From NCBI GenBank assembly GCA_033549065.1, contig JAWSUE010000004.1:124001-188000 (forward strand): 64,000 nt of DNA. Reading direction: 5' to 3'. The notes below the pieces were generated by a model, which ran no database searches, had not been told where the DNA came from, and worked only from the letters and a program-made list of their open reading frames with translations. Positions 16,505 to 27,522 of this stretch are shown in pieces (the first letter of the stretch is position 1; every line of letters starts with the position of its first letter). Origin of the DNA: Bacillota bacterium. GTDB lineage: Bacteria > Bacillota > Dethiobacteria > DTU022. A program made the translations under genes and the position numbers.

Positions 16505-17491
16505 TTAGTCTGCAATCATTGACGCCAGGTCAACAACCCTGTTGGAATAAGCCCATTCATTATCATACCAGGCCAACACACGGGCAAGGTTATCTCCGAT
16601 CACCATAGTTGATTGCCCATCTATAGTTGATGAAAATGGGTTGCCTTTATAATCAACTGAAACAAGGGGCTCATCACTGTAAGCCAGGTATTTTGAACCG
16701 GCAGCTGCTTTTTTGAAAACGTCATTAATTGCGCCGACTGAGGCCGTCTTTTTCAGCTGAACCACAAAGTCGACCAGGGAAACTGTCGGCGTGGGGACCC
16801 TGATTGCCAGGCCATCTATCCGGCCTTTAAGTTCCGGAATTACTTCACCCACGGTTTTTGCCGCACCGGTTGATGTAGGAATAATCGATAAAGCCGCCGC
16901 CCTGGATCGCCGCAGATCAGAGTGTGGGAAATCAAGAAGTTGCTGATCGTTGGTATAGGCGTGCGCAGTATTCATTAACCCTTTTTCAATACCAAAATTT
17001 TCATGGAGTACCTTAGCAACCGGAGCAAGCGCATTTGTGGTGCAGGATGCGTTGGAAATTAGAAAATGCTGATCGGGATCATAAAGGTGATCATTAACCC
17101 CTAATACAATTACAATATCTGCTTCAGCCGGTGCCGTAATGATAACCCTTTTTGCTCCAGCACTTAAATGCTTGGAGGCAGCATCACGTTTGCGGAAGAT
17201 CCCGGTCGATTCTACAACAACTTCTACATCAGATTCCTTCCAGGGAACAGAGGCGGGATCTCTTTCTGAATATACTTTGATCTGCTCACCGTCAATAAGA
17301 AAACCTTGATCATTGAGCTTAACGTCTGCATCAAGGATGCCGTAAACAGAATCATATTTCAGAAGATGGGCCAGGGAAGCATTGTCAGAGAGGTCATTTA
17401 TTGCTACTACCTTGACTCCCTTATTTATTAAGGCAGCCCGCATCGTCAATCTACCTATCCTACCAAACCCGTTAATACCGATTTTTAGCAT
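16505..17491 (-). CDS. gap: Glyceraldehyde-3-phosphate dehydrogenase
   Basis: This is the NAD-dependent phosphorylating enzyme of glycolysis and gluconeogenesis. The 328-residue protein has the N-terminal GINGFGRIGRL nucleotide fold, Asp33 in INDLSD that favours NAD, and the catalytic Cys150 in SNASCTTNALAP, with the usual HAYTNDQ segment after it. The start ATG follows AGGAGGG. Unlike in many Firmicutes, it is not followed by pgk, tpi or gpm; a PHP-domain gene lies upstream and the homocysteine operon downstream. Confidence 0.97.
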   Translation of the reverse strand: MLKIGINGFGRIGRLTMRAALINKGVKVVAINDLSDNASLAHLLKYDSVYGILDADVKLNDQGFLIDGEQIKVYSERDPASVPWKESDVEVVVESTGIFRKRDAASKHLSAGAKRVIITAPAEADIVIVLGVNDHLYDPDQHFLISNASCTTNALAPVAKVLHENFGIEKGLMNTAHAYTNDQQLLDFPHSDLRRSRAAALSIIPTSTGAAKTVGEVIPELKGRIDGLAIRVPTPTVSLVDFVVQLKKTASVGAINDVFKKAAAGSKYLAYSDEPLVSVDYKGNPFSSTIDGQSTMVIGDNLARVLAWYDNEWAYSNRVVDLASMIAD

Positions 17492-17563
17492 AAAACACCC
17501 TCCTGTGAATATATTTGAACGATTTAAATTCTTTTGCCTTATAGTATATCATGAATATTAACG

Positions 17564-18631
17564 TTATATCGTTGCTCCGGATGAAGGCTCCAGATAAAAT
17601 GGGTTAGCATAGATCCATGGCCGTGGCCGACCGACCAGCGGCTTGTAAAAGACTTCAACTCTATATACACCAGGAGTTGTAGGCTGGAAGACCATTTCCC
17701 CGGATTGAGATTGGTTGATAACTTTACCATCGCGGATCATTCTTATAACTGATCGCTTGAGCGGTGAAGTCACTATCAATATTATATCTTTGTCATAGGC
17801 CAGGGTGCTGCCGGGCAAATACTTGATTTGTTCAGTAACTGCATGATAGTTAAAATTTTTTGCAGGATATAAACTATCAAAAGCAAAATAACAGTTGCCG
17901 GCCTCCAGCGCATTCAATATCTGCTTTTTAGCTTCTACAAAATTATTACTAAGCTCCCTGCCTAAAATAATATATGTTTTTATCGTTTTAAAAATATATT
18001 TGTAGGAAAATATTTTCACCCGGAGAAATCCAATACTATAATTGAAAGCGTGAGCATCGGTGCTTCCTATACCCACAACTTTATGGCCGGAAGTGGTATA
18101 ACAATCCCAAAGTTTTAAAATGTCGGCAGGGGGACTATCCATGGCGCCTTTTCTGTCGAATATAAAGCTGTACACTGTTTTTATAAGTGAGGGGTGCCGG
18201 CCGCGCCAATGCGAAGTATAATTCCATATTTCCATGCCGTTAAAATGAAAAACCGGCCAGTTAATCCATGGATAAGCCTTACCTTTTTCGATATAAGCGG
18301 AGCCCTTTTCAAAGGGGTGAGCAATAAATCCAATACCACCTGCATTACGGACAGCATCGATCAATTGTTGAGGGTTGTTCTCATTAGACTCGATGAGTTG
18401 CTCCGTGTTTAAAACGAGGTAGTGGTTGTGTAATCGGTTAATCTCAACACCGACCAGAACAGCAACTCCCTGGTGGATTGTCTCTTCGTTCAGGCCTTCA
18501 AGTGTTTCATGATCAGTAATTATAATATAGCTTAATCCGGCAGAAGCAGCAGCCTGTGTAATTTCTGCCATATCTCCGCTACCATCCGAGTAGCGGCTGT
18601 GAATATGTATGCTTCCCGGATAATTAAACAT
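17564..18631 (-). CDS. PHP-domain metal-dependent phosphoesterase
   Basis: The protein has about 355 residues. Its N-terminal PHP domain shows HIHSRYSDGSGD, ITDHETLEGL, IAHPFEKG and the late metal ligand motif GSTDAHAF, together forming a trinuclear metal site. The C-terminal third looks like a beta-rich domain often appended to PHP proteins. The cytoplasmic substrate is unknown. The start is placed at the ATG at 18631; a TTG four codons upstream (18643) follows AAGG closely and may be used instead. It stands alone between the ATPase operon and gap. Confidence 0.85.
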   Translation of the reverse strand: MFNYPGSIHIHSRYSDGSGDMAEITQAAASAGLSYIIITDHETLEGLNEETIHQGVAVLVGVEINRLHNHYLVLNTEQLIESNENNPQQLIDAVRNAGGIGFIAHPFEKGSAYIEKGKAYPWINWPVFHFNGMEIWNYTSHWRGRHPSLIKTVYSFIFDRKGAMDSPPADILKLWDCYTTSGHKVVGIGSTDAHAFNYSIGFLRVKIFSYKYIFKTIKTYIILGRELSNNFVEAKKQILNALEAGNCYFAFDSLYPAKNFNYHAVTEQIKYLPGSTLAYDKDIILIVTSPLKRSVIRMIRDGKVINQSQSGEMVFQPTTPGVYRVEVFYKPLVGRPRPWIYANPFYLEPSSGATI

Positions 18632-18720
18632 TGTTTTGAGCAAACCTTATTGACTTAATCTCCTGAGAGTTTTCTTGTCACAATCCCTGCCTGAAAAGAA
18701 TTATTGATGAGGGTGTTACC

Positions 18721-18726
18721 ATTATA
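18721..18726 (-). promoter_or_regulatory. Extended -10 element upstream of PHP gene
   Basis: On the minus strand TGATATAAT forms an extended -10 about 90 bases before the PHP gene start. I see no convincing -35 element. Confidence 0.35.
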
Positions 18727-18766
18727 TCAGTAGTTTAAAGGTGATATTTTTTAACGGTCAACATGC

Positions 18767-19411
18767 CTACATTTTAGCCCTGACTACATCTTTAATTTTC
18801 ATCAACCGGGTTAGCGCCCCACGTTCATTTTCATCAAGTTTCATGGTTATGTATTTTATTGTTTCAGCAAGTTTTGGTATTAATACATATTCCAGGGCAT
18901 TAACCCGACGGCGTGTTTTTTCGATTTCTTCGGCCAAAAGATATACGGCCTTTTCAACTTCGGCCAGTTCCATCAACCGGGGAAGAATACCGGAAAGTGT
19001 TTCAATAGATGTATCCAACTCAGCAGAAGTATCAGCAAAACCGTATGGGTAAATGCTCCCACCCTCTTCGCGTGTTAAACCTTCTTCTGCCCAAGAAAAT
19101 TTAGGAGCGTAAACGCTCATAATGTTCTGCTTGCTGATTTCCAGGTTAAGCCTTTTTGTAGGATACATTAAGGCCTCTTCGAGATTTTCCTCAGGCATAA
19201 CTGCCCGGGCCAGCAAGAATTTGGCAAAGGCCTCCGATAGCTCTTTTTCAATATCTTCCCGGAGTTCTTTATTCTTACGAACCAGTATCAGAAACTGACG
19301 GATCAATTCGTCTCTTTTGTCTTTGAGCAGTTTATGGCCCCGCTCCGCCATTTTTAATCTTTTTTTCAGGCGGTTTAGCTCCATGCGGGTTGGGTTGACC
19401 CGAATTTCCAT
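18767..19411 (-). CDS. atpD: V/A-type ATPase subunit D (central stalk)
   Basis: Subunit D is the coiled-coil central shaft that turns inside the A3B3 head. The 214-residue protein begins with MEIRVNPTRMELNRLKKRL, the family signature, and has two long helical stretches at its ends. It is the last gene of the nine-gene operon and ends in TAG. Its ATG lies one codon after the TAG stop of atpB and in the same frame; the Shine-Dalgarno sequence is inside atpB. Confidence 0.96.
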   Translation of the reverse strand: MEIRVNPTRMELNRLKKRLKMAERGHKLLKDKRDELIRQFLILVRKNKELREDIEKELSEAFAKFLLARAVMPEENLEEALMYPTKRLNLEISKQNIMSVYAPKFSWAEEGLTREEGGSIYPYGFADTSAELDTSIETLSGILPRLMELAEVEKAVYLLAEEIEKTRRRVNALEYVLIPKLAETIKYITMKLDENERGALTRLMKIKDVVRAKM

Positions 19412-19414
19412 GAA

Positions 19415-20797
19415 CTAAACCTCCTCCTGGTCGGATAGATACTTGTCCAGATACTCGTCACGAACCCTCTTTAATTCAGCACGCGGCAGGTAGGCTAAAA
19501 GTTCCCAGCCGAGATTCAATGTTTCTTCAATGCTGCGGTCTTCTTCTTCACCCTGGGTTACATAACGGCCTTCAAATTCATCGGCAAATCGCGAAAATTT
19601 CTTGTCGGCTTCTGAAAGCGCCGCTTCACCGAGAATGGCTGCCAGTTCCTTGACTTCCTTGCCCCGGGCATAAGCCGCATATAGCTGGTTCATCGTATCT
19701 GCATGGTCTTCCCTCGTTTTACCTATTCCTATTCCCTTGTCTTTTAATCTTGAAAGTGAAGGCAGAACATCAATAGGTGGATATAAACCTTTCCGATGCA
19801 GTTCCTGGCTCAGAATAATCTGCCCTTCAGTGATATATCCGGTCAGGTCAGGAATCGGATGGGTTATATCATTTTCCGGCATGGTCAGGATTGGTAACTG
19901 AGTAATTGAACCAGTCCGTCCCTGAATCCTCCCGGCTCTTTCATAGATGGATGAAAGGTCGGTATATAAATATCCGGGATATCCACGGCGGCCGGGTACT
20001 TCTTTACGGGCAGCTGAAATCTCCCTCAGCGCTTCAGCATAGTTTGTAAGGTCGGTCAGAATAACCAACACATGCATATCCTTCTCGTAAGCCAGATACT
20101 CTGCTGCTGTCAGGGCCATACGCGGAGTAGCAATACGTTCGATTGCCGGGTCATCAGCCAGGTTAATAAATAAAATTGCCCTTTCTATTGCCCCGGTTTT
20201 ACGGAAGTCTGTAATAAAATAGTCCGCTTCTTCAAAGGTGATACCCATGGCAGCAAATACAACAGCAAAATTAGATTCCCCACCAAGCACCTTGGCCTGA
20301 CGGGCAATCTGTGCTGCCAGCCGGGAATGGGGGAGTCCTGAGCCGGAAAATATAGGTAGCTTTTGACCCCTAACCATTGTGTTCATTCCATCGATAGCCG
20401 AGATTCCGGTTTGAATGAATTCAGAAGGGTAATCCCGGGCATAAGGGTTAATCGGGAATCCATTTATATCAAGTCGTTTTTCAGGAATAATTCGCGGACC
20501 CTTGTCCCGTGGTTGTCCCAAACCACTGAAAACCCGTCCTAACATATCCATCGATACAGGAAGTTCAATTGATTTACCAAGGAAACGGACCTTTGTTGAA
20601 CCAATATTCAATCCTGTAGATCCTTCAAAGATCTGGACCAGAGCCCTGTCACGGTCCACTTCAAGAACCTGACCACGCCTGACTTCTCCTCCTGCCAGTT
20701 CAATCTCAGTTAACTCACCATATTTAATGCCTTCAACATTCTCAACCAACATCAGAGGGCCGGCTACATCGACGATTGTTTTGTACTCTTTAAGCAT
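19415..20797 (-). CDS. atpB: V/A-type ATPase subunit B (non-catalytic)
   Basis: Subunit B alternates with A in the head and carries the non-catalytic nucleotide site. The product of about 460 residues has [36 protein letters not shown] where A has its P-loop, and the C-terminal helical domain. The start is the ATG after GGAGGAGATGGAG, overlapping atpA's stop by eight bases; a GTG at 20815 is less likely. The stop is TAG and the atpD start is in frame right after it. Confidence 0.97.
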   Translation of the reverse strand: MLKEYKTIVDVAGPLMLVENVEGIKYGELTEIELAGGEVRRGQVLEVDRDRALVQIFEGSTGLNIGSTKVRFLGKSIELPVSMDMLGRVFSGLGQPRDKGPRIIPEKRLDINGFPINPYARDYPSEFIQTGISAIDGMNTMVRGQKLPIFSGSGLPHSRLAAQIARQAKVLGGESNFAVVFAAMGITFEEADYFITDFRKTGAIERAILFINLADDPAIERIATPRMALTAAEYLAYEKDMHVLVILTDLTNYAEALREISAARKEVPGRRGYPGYLYTDLSSIYERAGRIQGRTGSITQLPILTMPENDITHPIPDLTGYITEGQIILSQELHRKGLYPPIDVLPSLSRLKDKGIGIGKTREDHADTMNQLYAAYARGKEVKELAAILGEAALSEADKKFSRFADEFEGRYVTQGEEEDRSIEETLNLGWELLAYLPRAELKRVRDEYLDKYLSDQEEV

Positions 20798-22574
20798 CTC
20801 CATCTCCTCCTTCACCGGCTAATGAGGCAACCTGTTCTTTTATTTCAATCCTGATCTGTTCCAACTCTTTCAGATCCTCTTCGGGGACATACCTTGCCCT
20901 GGCAATTCTTTCCCGTACGACCAGCGAGAAGAGCTTATTCAAGTCGAGATCTATCTCTCCTTTTTCAACAAGCGCACCGGCTTCATGATGGAAAGATAAA
21001 ATCAAATCGAGCATAATAAACTGCTTATTCAGTGAGCTGTATGTATCAATTTCATGCATCGCATTCTGATGCAAAAAGTCTTCGCGTAAAGATTTTGCCG
21101 TCTCTAACGTCAATCGTTCTTTTGCAGAAAGAGCATCTACTCCAACCAGACGTACAATCTCCTCTAATTCGGCTTCTTCCTGAAGTAACCTCATTGCCTC
21201 ACGGCGCATCTCGTTCCATTGCTCACCAACAGTATCTCTAAAATAGGAGGCTACATTGTCAAGATACAGTGAGTAACTGAGCAGCCAGTTAATGGCCGGG
21301 AAGTGACGTCTGTAGGCAAGAGTGGCATCAAGTCCCCAGAAGACCTTCACGATTCTAAGCGTTCCCTGGGATACAGGCTCTGAAAGGTCGCCACCGGGAG
21401 GTGAAACTGCTCCTACAACGGTTAAAGCTCCTTCCTTTTCATCACTACCAAGACAGATTGTCCTACCTGAACGTTCATAAAAATCTGCAAGTCGGGAGCC
21501 AAGATATGCGGGATAACCTTCTTCTCCGGGCATCTCTTCAAGACGTCCGGACATCTCACGCAGCGCTTCAGCCCAACGGGATGTTGAATCTGCCATAAGC
21601 GCGACACTATAACCCATATCCCTAAAGTATTCTGCAATCGTTATTCCGGTATAAATAGAGGCTTCCCTGGCAGCAACAGGCATGTTAGAAGTATTGGCGA
21701 TTAGCACGGTTCTTTTCATCAGCGGTTCACCCGATTTAGGGTCTTTTAATTCAGGGAACTCGAGAAGAACATCGGTCATCTCGTTTCCGCGTTCACCACA
21801 ACCAATATAGACTACTATTTCAGCATCAGCCCATTTAGCCAGCTGGTGTTGAGTAACTGTTTTTCCGCTGCCGAAAGGTCCGGGGATACAGGCAGTCCCA
21901 CCTTTGGCTACCGGGAAAAAGGTATCTATAATTCTTTGTCCTGTAATCATCGGGATATGCGGCCCCATTTTTTCTTTGTACGGCCGCCCTTTGCGGATCG
22001 GCCATCTTTGCATCATCGTTAATTCAACCGGTCCATTATCTGTTTCAATCAGGGCAATCATATCAGTGATGGTAGCCTCACCACTTTTTATTTCTTTTAC
22101 AATTCCGGAAGCACACATGGGGGGTGCCATAACCCGGTGTTCAACCAAGGTTGTTTCCTGGACTGTACCGATAATATCGCCAGCCTCAACTTTATCGCCC
22201 ACATTGACTTTAGGGACAAATTCCCATTTCCGGTTCCTGCTGAGGGGGCTAACTTCAACTCCACGGGTGATATAATCGCCTACCTGCTCACGAATAACAT
22301 CTAATGGACGCTGTACGCCATCGAAGATAGCTTCAATCAAACCGGGACCGAGTTCAACACTCAGCGGATCACCGGTTGTATAAACAGGTTCACCCGGTCC
22401 GAGTCCGCCCGTTTCTTCGTAGACCTGGATTGATGCCTGATCGCCTCGCAACTCAATGATTTCACCCAGCAGCCTGGCTTCACTTACCCGGACCATATCA
22501 TACATCCGGGCATCTTTCATATTATCTGCAACAACCAGGGGGCCGGAAACTTTTATAATCCTGCCAACATCCAA
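20790..22574 (-). CDS. atpA: V/A-type ATPase subunit A (catalytic)
   Basis: Subunit A is the catalytic nucleotide-binding subunit. The P-loop [12 protein letters not shown] is intact, with the non-homologous insert region before it ([15 protein letters not shown]) and GCGERGNEM after it. Starting at TTG 22574, which follows AAGAAGG and lies four bases past the atpF stop, gives 594 residues, the usual size. The ATG at 22628 would add 18 residues and overlap atpF by 50 bp, which seems wrong. It is coupled to atpB downstream. Confidence 0.97.
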   Translation of the reverse strand: MDVGRIIKVSGPLVVADNMKDARMYDMVRVSEARLLGEIIELRGDQASIQVYEETGGLGPGEPVYTTGDPLSVELGPGLIEAIFDGVQRPLDVIREQVGDYITRGVEVSPLSRNRKWEFVPKVNVGDKVEAGDIIGTVQETTLVEHRVMAPPMCASGIVKEIKSGEATITDMIALIETDNGPVELTMMQRWPIRKGRPYKEKMGPHIPMITGQRIIDTFFPVAKGGTACIPGPFGSGKTVTQHQLAKWADAEIVVYIGCGERGNEMTDVLLEFPELKDPKSGEPLMKRTVLIANTSNMPVAAREASIYTGITIAEYFRDMGYSVALMADSTSRWAEALREMSGRLEEMPGEEGYPAYLGSRLADFYERSGRTICLGSDEKEGALTVVGAVSPPGGDLSEPVSQGTLRIVKVFWGLDATLAYRRHFPAINWLLSYSLYLDNVASYFRDTVGEQWNEMRREAMRLLQEEAELEEIVRLVGVDALSAKERLTLETAKSLREDFLHQNAMHEIDTYSSLNKQFIMLDLILSFHHEAGALVEKGEIDLDLNKLFSLVVRERIARARYVPEEDLKELEQIRIEIKEQVASLAGEGGDGDA

Positions 22575-22578
22575 GTTA

Positions 22579-22911
22579 TCAACCTTCTTTCCTGAAAAGA
22601 ATATCTGCGCCAATTGCTTTTTCAACATTATGCTTTATCTGCTGCATTCCTAATCCCAATGTGCCTTTGCTGTTGGGAATCAGAACAACAGCAGGTAATA
22701 TGCGCTTATTCAGTTCATCGATTATATCTTGTAGATCCCCGGCCAGTTCCTCAGTGATAAAGATAACTCCGTACTCTTCGGCAACCAGCTTTTTTAAAGC
22801 ATCTAAAGCAGCTTCACCGCTGGTTACAGTAAAAGTGTCTACACCGATTGTTTTAAACCCGAGGATCGAATCCTTATCACCAATAACAGCAATTTTATAA
22901 GTAGACATCAC
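22579..22911 (-). CDS. atpF: V/A-type ATPase subunit F
   Basis: Subunit F binds subunit D in the central stalk and regulates hydrolysis. The protein of about 110 residues has the short Rossmann-like fold of the family, with [18 protein letters not shown] at the start and [16 protein letters not shown] in the middle. It overlaps the end of atpC by 17 bp. A GTG and an ATG are adjacent at the start and either may be used. Confidence 0.93.
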   Translation of the reverse strand: MMSTYKIAVIGDKDSILGFKTIGVDTFTVTSGEAALDALKKLVAEEYGVIFITEELAGDLQDIIDELNKRILPAVVLIPNSKGTLGLGMQQIKHNVEKAIGADILFRKEG

Positions 22912-23902
22912 GAACTCGCTCCCTGATCGCTTCAGCAGGCAGTTTGTTAATCTTACCGACCATAATCAAGCGGATATTTTTAATCTCAATTTCCTTCGCC
23001 CAAAGATATCCGATAAGAGGCTCAGGGCCAAACGGCATCCATTTGCCTTTTTTCAGATAGGAAGTAATAAAGTCATCTGCAAGTTTTTCATATCGTGAGG
23101 CGGTTCCCCTGTCCAGCCAATCCCGGATACCATCGCTTACCAGGTCAGCATAATCAGTCATAGAGAGCGTAGTGATAAGCGACTCAAGTGGTTCGTCGAT
23201 TAAGCCTGAAAGCCGGTCGGCGCCGAGAGAACCATGATTGATTATAACTTGTTTAAAAAACTCCCGATCCAAACCCATTCGCTTGATTCTTACCAGCGTT
23301 TTCAGGTTGATCAGGTCAATTTGCCTGACGAATAACCCTTTGAGAAATTCTGATTTAGACTCACCTGCTAAAAAAATCAGCTGGTCAAATAATACTTTGT
23401 CAAGGGTTAGATCGATAGCCTGTGGATTACGATTCACCAGAAAATCTTCATTAATCTTTTCTGCTGCTTCGCGCAGTTTAACCGGTAGATCCCGGTAATC
23501 ATCCTCAGCAACGGCATACTGCACAACCCCGAGATCAATAGAACCAGTCGGCACCATAAGATCACTTTTTATCCCAAGATATTTTGCTTTTAACAATACT
23601 TTAAGATTGTGTATATCATTTCTGACCGCCATGATTGTGATCAATTCCGGTTTAGGGCTTATCTTGCGAATCAATTCAAAGGTATTCTTAAGTTCAACGG
23701 TAAGAATCAATTCGAATTCATGAACATCGGAAAGTTCACTGACTGCATTGGAGTAGTCCGATTCAGCCAGCATTTTTAATGCTTCCGATGCCGATGAAGC
23801 ATCTATCATCCTGTCAAACCGGTTTCTTTCAATTAATTTTGCTTCAAGCGCTCTGATACGCCCAACTGCATAAGCATAAATTGTATCATCTACTACTGGC
23901 AT
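22895..23902 (-). CDS. atpC: V/A-type ATPase subunit C (d-like)
   Basis: Subunit C (equivalent to eukaryotic d) is the funnel-shaped adaptor between the proteolipid ring and the central stalk. The protein of about 335 residues has the typical start DDTIYAYAVGRIRALEAKLI and three helical repeats. The ATG at 23902 is preferred, with AAAGGAG upstream. An ATG at 23941, directly after the atpE stop, would add 13 atypical residues and lacks its own ribosome binding site. Confidence 0.92.
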   Translation of the reverse strand: MPVVDDTIYAYAVGRIRALEAKLIERNRFDRMIDASSASEALKMLAESDYSNAVSELSDVHEFELILTVELKNTFELIRKISPKPELITIMAVRNDIHNLKVLLKAKYLGIKSDLMVPTGSIDLGVVQYAVAEDDYRDLPVKLREAAEKINEDFLVNRNPQAIDLTLDKVLFDQLIFLAGESKSEFLKGLFVRQIDLINLKTLVRIKRMGLDREFFKQVIINHGSLGADRLSGLIDEPLESLITTLSMTDYADLVSDGIRDWLDRGTASRYEKLADDFITSYLKKGKWMPFGPEPLIGYLWAKEIEIKNIRLIMVGKINKLPAEAIRERVRDVYL

Positions 23903-23941
23903 ATAATTATTGTTCTCCTTTCCCGGAGGAAAGCTTAACAT

Positions 23942-24544
23942 TTATTTAAACAATACTGCCGCGACTGCCGGCTCGAGCTCATCCCTTTTCATTTCCAGCA
24001 GCGCTTCAAAAGAACAGTTAATTTCCACCTTTTCGTCCTTCAAAATAAAGCCACCTTTGATATCCCTTGGCTCGTCAGCTATCAGCAGTTCACCTTTTTT
24101 ACCGCTTTTTTTAAGAATATCCTTAACTTCTTTCCAAAATCCGGCTGGGATTCTCTGCAAATCTCTTGCAGAGCAATATACTGTTTCATTACCCTTTTCA
24201 ATGTAGGCAAGCAGCATTTTCTGAATTACAGCAAGATACTGTTCTTCATCGAGTTCAATCAGCTGATTTAACGCCATGCTAAATGCATCGCCAATAAGGT
24301 CTTGCTTTGCTGAAAGCAGTTCTTTGCGTGCTTCAAGTTGAGCAACACCAATAATCCGCCTTTTATGTTCCTCAGCTACTTTTCCGGCCTGCTCCAGGAT
24401 TTGCTGCTTTTTACGTTTTGCCTTTTGTTCAGCTTCTGCAACTAGTCTCTCTGTTTTATCTGCTGCTTCTTTCTGGATAGCATCAGATTTCTTGCCGGCA
24501 TCATCCAGTATCCGCTGGATAATTCTTTCTGCTCCCTCTTTCAC
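23942..24544 (-). CDS. atpE: V/A-type ATPase subunit E (peripheral stalk)
   Basis: Subunit E forms the peripheral stalk with the G/H-type subunit. The product has about 200 residues with an N-terminal, lysine/glutamate/alanine-rich coiled coil (residues 1-90) and a globular C-terminal domain. The start is GTG 24544, eight bases after AAAGGAG; translation from 24622 would overlap the proteolipid gene and add a non-family N-terminus. The stop is TAA. Confidence 0.92.
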   Translation of the reverse strand: MKEGAERIIQRILDDAGKKSDAIQKEAADKTERLVAEAEQKAKRKKQQILEQAGKVAEEHKRRIIGVAQLEARKELLSAKQDLIGDAFSMALNQLIELDEEQYLAVIQKMLLAYIEKGNETVYCSARDLQRIPAGFWKEVKDILKKSGKKGELLIADEPRDIKGGFILKDEKVEINCSFEALLEMKRDELEPAVAAVLFK

Positions 24545-24557
24545 ACTATTCACTCCT

Positions 24558-25049
<492 letters not shown>

Positions 25050-25145
25050 TCAAAAGCGATTATTCTATATCAGGGCCGAAAAGCTAAATGCTGTTGGTGC
25101 TTATGTATAATTGCTTCCCGGCTCCAAAATCCTGGTTTATAGTAA

Positions 25146-27095
25146 TTATTTATCGGTGTTGGCAACTTCAATATAACTGTTTTTTATACCAAATGGCTGA
25201 AAAGCTTTGCCTCCACCTTCAAAGAACTTGCTAAAGAATTCGATATACTGCAAACGGCTTGTATGAACATAAGATCCGAGAGTGCTGATAATTATATTGA
25301 AAATATGCCCCCCAAAGAGGACTATAGCCATGATTATAGTACCGATTATACCTCCGGAGATCATGCCACCCATAGAATTAATTGCCGAGGCTATAACTCC
25401 CGTTGCCAGGCCAAGTGCAAGGAGCCGGGAATAGGATAAAACATCACTCAAGTATCCTGTTACATTATAGAGACTCAAAAGGCCGCTTAAGAATTTTTTA
25501 ATTATACCCTGTTGAGCCCGCCCCTGGGTGAGGATCAACCCGGCAGCTCCCCCAATTGCCAACCAGCGGCCGGCAGCAGAAAACTCTGGTATTAAAAGCA
25601 GAATCAAACCATTCAGAAAGATAAACCAGAAACCCTGGTCAAATATTGCACTCATAGACTGGCCGGCTTTAATATTACGATAAGCCTGCAGTGACATTCC
25701 AAAATAAAGGTGGATCAATCCGATTCCAAAGCAGTAAAAGAGCATCCTCATGGGATCATCTAAAGGATTAAACCACAGAGGCGGAAGCTTGAGAAGATCT
25801 CCAAAATAGCTACCCAGCAGAACACCAAAAACAATTGAGGAAATGCCTCCGTAGATTAACAGCTTCAACAGCTGCCCACCCATACCGGTCAGCCTCAGCT
25901 TCCTGGATATAAACAGAGCCAGCAGAGCCAGCACAAAGCCATATCCGGCATCAGACAGACAGATACCAAAAAAGATAAAGAAAAACGGCGCAAGAAAAGG
26001 TGTGGGATCAAGCTCTTTTTTTCTGGGAGTGCTATACAATTTGGTGACAACTTCGTATGCTTCTGCAGGCCCTGAGTTGTGAAGAAGAACTGGAACTTCT
26101 TCCCCATACTCGGGATCTCTGGAAGCAATTACAGCAGTTTCCGTCTTCCCGGCCAACAAATTCTCAAGATCATCCAAAACAGGTGCAGGAACCCAACCTT
26201 CAAGAAGAAAGCTGTTCTCAGTACGAGCAAGATTGCCCACAGCCTCATGCTTTTGGTACTCATTGAACATAAAATCATAACAGGTCATCAGCATAGGGCG
26301 GTATTCCAGCAGTTTTTCCACTTCGGTGAGAATTACATTTCTTTTTTCAACAAGATTTTCCAGTTCAATTTTAACATTTTTCATATTGTCAGCAGCTGTA
26401 CCTTTCAAGCTGGGAAAAGCTGCCAAAGAAACTGTCTTTTCTTTGAATATTTCCCGGGCAATAACTGCTTCTTCAAGAAGACATACAAAAAAGAAGTAAA
26501 TATACTCGCTGTCTTCAGATATTTCATCAAGGATATAGGCATACAAGGATTCATTCAGCATATTTATAATTGTTTCAATCTGATCTGCCGCAACAGTATA
26601 AAGGCCCTTTGAAACATGTGAACCATCTGAAGCTTCTTCAAGGGGTAGCTTAAAATTTTCCCATGGCTTTAATTCTTCAATTAAACTGTTATGTTGGGTT
26701 TCCTCATTGCGAAGGTGTGCTAATTCATCTTCTGCTTTTCGGCAGGCGGAATGGACCATGTTAATTTCTTCCAGTCGACTAATATGATTTATATAATCAG
26801 AACTGGTTATTTCCAGCTTGGCGCCGGTAAATTGCTGAACAAAATTTTTACGTATTGGGAAATGCCTCTGGAAAAATTCCAGGCAAAACTTAATTTCGCT
26901 CAGAGTTGAATCTGTTTCCGCGGTTTTTGAATCAGCCTGTTCAGGATCAAGAATTGATTTAAATTCGTCCCAGGAACTTCCTGATTTTACGTCTGTGAGC
27001 TGAACATTACCGAATTGCTGGAGGATGCTAAATATTTCTTCCCTCTCCTGTCGATGCCCCAGGAGAAAAACTTTTTTCATTTCAATTATCGGCAT
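25146..27095 (-). CDS. atpI: V/A-type ATPase subunit I (a-like, stator membrane subunit)
   Basis: Subunit I forms the ion half-channels beside the ring. The 649-residue protein has a soluble N-terminal half with coiled coils (about 1-350) and a C-terminal half with about seven or eight membrane segments. The likely essential arginine is in VLSYSRLLALGLATG. It overlaps the end of the H-type gene by 14 bp and precedes the proteolipid gene after 117 bp. Confidence 0.95.
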   Translation of the reverse strand: MPIIEMKKVFLLGHRQEREEIFSILQQFGNVQLTDVKSGSSWDEFKSILDPEQADSKTAETDSTLSEIKFCLEFFQRHFPIRKNFVQQFTGAKLEITSSDYINHISRLEEINMVHSACRKAEDELAHLRNEETQHNSLIEELKPWENFKLPLEEASDGSHVSKGLYTVAADQIETIINMLNESLYAYILDEISEDSEYIYFFFVCLLEEAVIAREIFKEKTVSLAAFPSLKGTAADNMKNVKIELENLVEKRNVILTEVEKLLEYRPMLMTCYDFMFNEYQKHEAVGNLARTENSFLLEGWVPAPVLDDLENLLAGKTETAVIASRDPEYGEEVPVLLHNSGPAEAYEVVTKLYSTPRKKELDPTPFLAPFFFIFFGICLSDAGYGFVLALLALFISRKLRLTGMGGQLLKLLIYGGISSIVFGVLLGSYFGDLLKLPPLWFNPLDDPMRMLFYCFGIGLIHLYFGMSLQAYRNIKAGQSMSAIFDQGFWFIFLNGLILLLIPEFSAAGRWLAIGGAAGLILTQGRAQQGIIKKFLSGLLSLYNVTGYLSDVLSYSRLLALGLATGVIASAINSMGGMISGGIIGTIIMAIVLFGGHIFNIIISTLGSYVHTSRLQYIEFFSKFFEGGGKAFQPFGIKNSYIEVANTDK

Positions 27096-27408
27096 CAGTA
27101 TTCACAACCTTATCACGAAGCAATTCCACTGCTTCAGGCATTCGTTTCAGAGATTCGTCCTTCAAACGGGCAATAACCTCCTGCTGTTTTTCAAAAATAG
27201 GCTTGGTCTCCTCTTTTGCTTCTTCCTCTGCTTTTTTGATCTGTTCTTTTGCCTTTTGTTCTGCTTCAGAGATTACATTGCGATACAAAGAATCTGCTTT
27301 TTCCTCCGCATCCTTAATGGTTTGCCGGGCTACCTGCTGGGCATCCCGAATCATTGCCTCAGCTTTATTCTCAGCTTCTTTAATCGCTTTGACCAATTCT
27401 ACAGTCAA
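27082..27408 (-). CDS. atpH: V/A-type ATPase subunit G/H (peripheral stalk)
   Basis: This 108-residue protein is almost entirely a charged coiled coil rich in Ala, Glu and Lys, as in AhaH/G-type stalk subunits that pair with subunit E. It is the first gene of the operon. Its start is TTG nine bases after AGGTGG. Confidence 0.85.
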   Translation of the reverse strand: MTVELVKAIKEAENKAEAMIRDAQQVARQTIKDAEEKADSLYRNVISEAEQKAKEQIKKAEEEAKEETKPIFEKQQEVIARLKDESLKRMPEAVELLRDKVVNTDADN

Positions 27409-27456
27409 TGAAATTCACCACCTGTATATTTTACTGCTGAATATAAAATGTCCCAG

Positions 27457-27462
27457 ATTATA
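27457..27462 (-). promoter_or_regulatory. -10 element for the V-ATPase operon
   Basis: TATAAT on the minus strand lies about 50 bases upstream of atpH. No good -35 hexamer is visible at 16-18 bases, so this is tentative. Confidence 0.4.
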
Positions 27463-27522
27463 GTACATAAACAGATAAATGCCTGAAAAAATAGATATGG
27501 GGCAACTCACATCAGAAAGTAA

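Noticed and set aside
22575-22628. N-terminal extension of atpA starting at ATG 22628
   Set aside because: It would overlap atpF by 50 bp and add residues absent from the family; TTG 22574 has a good ribosome binding site.
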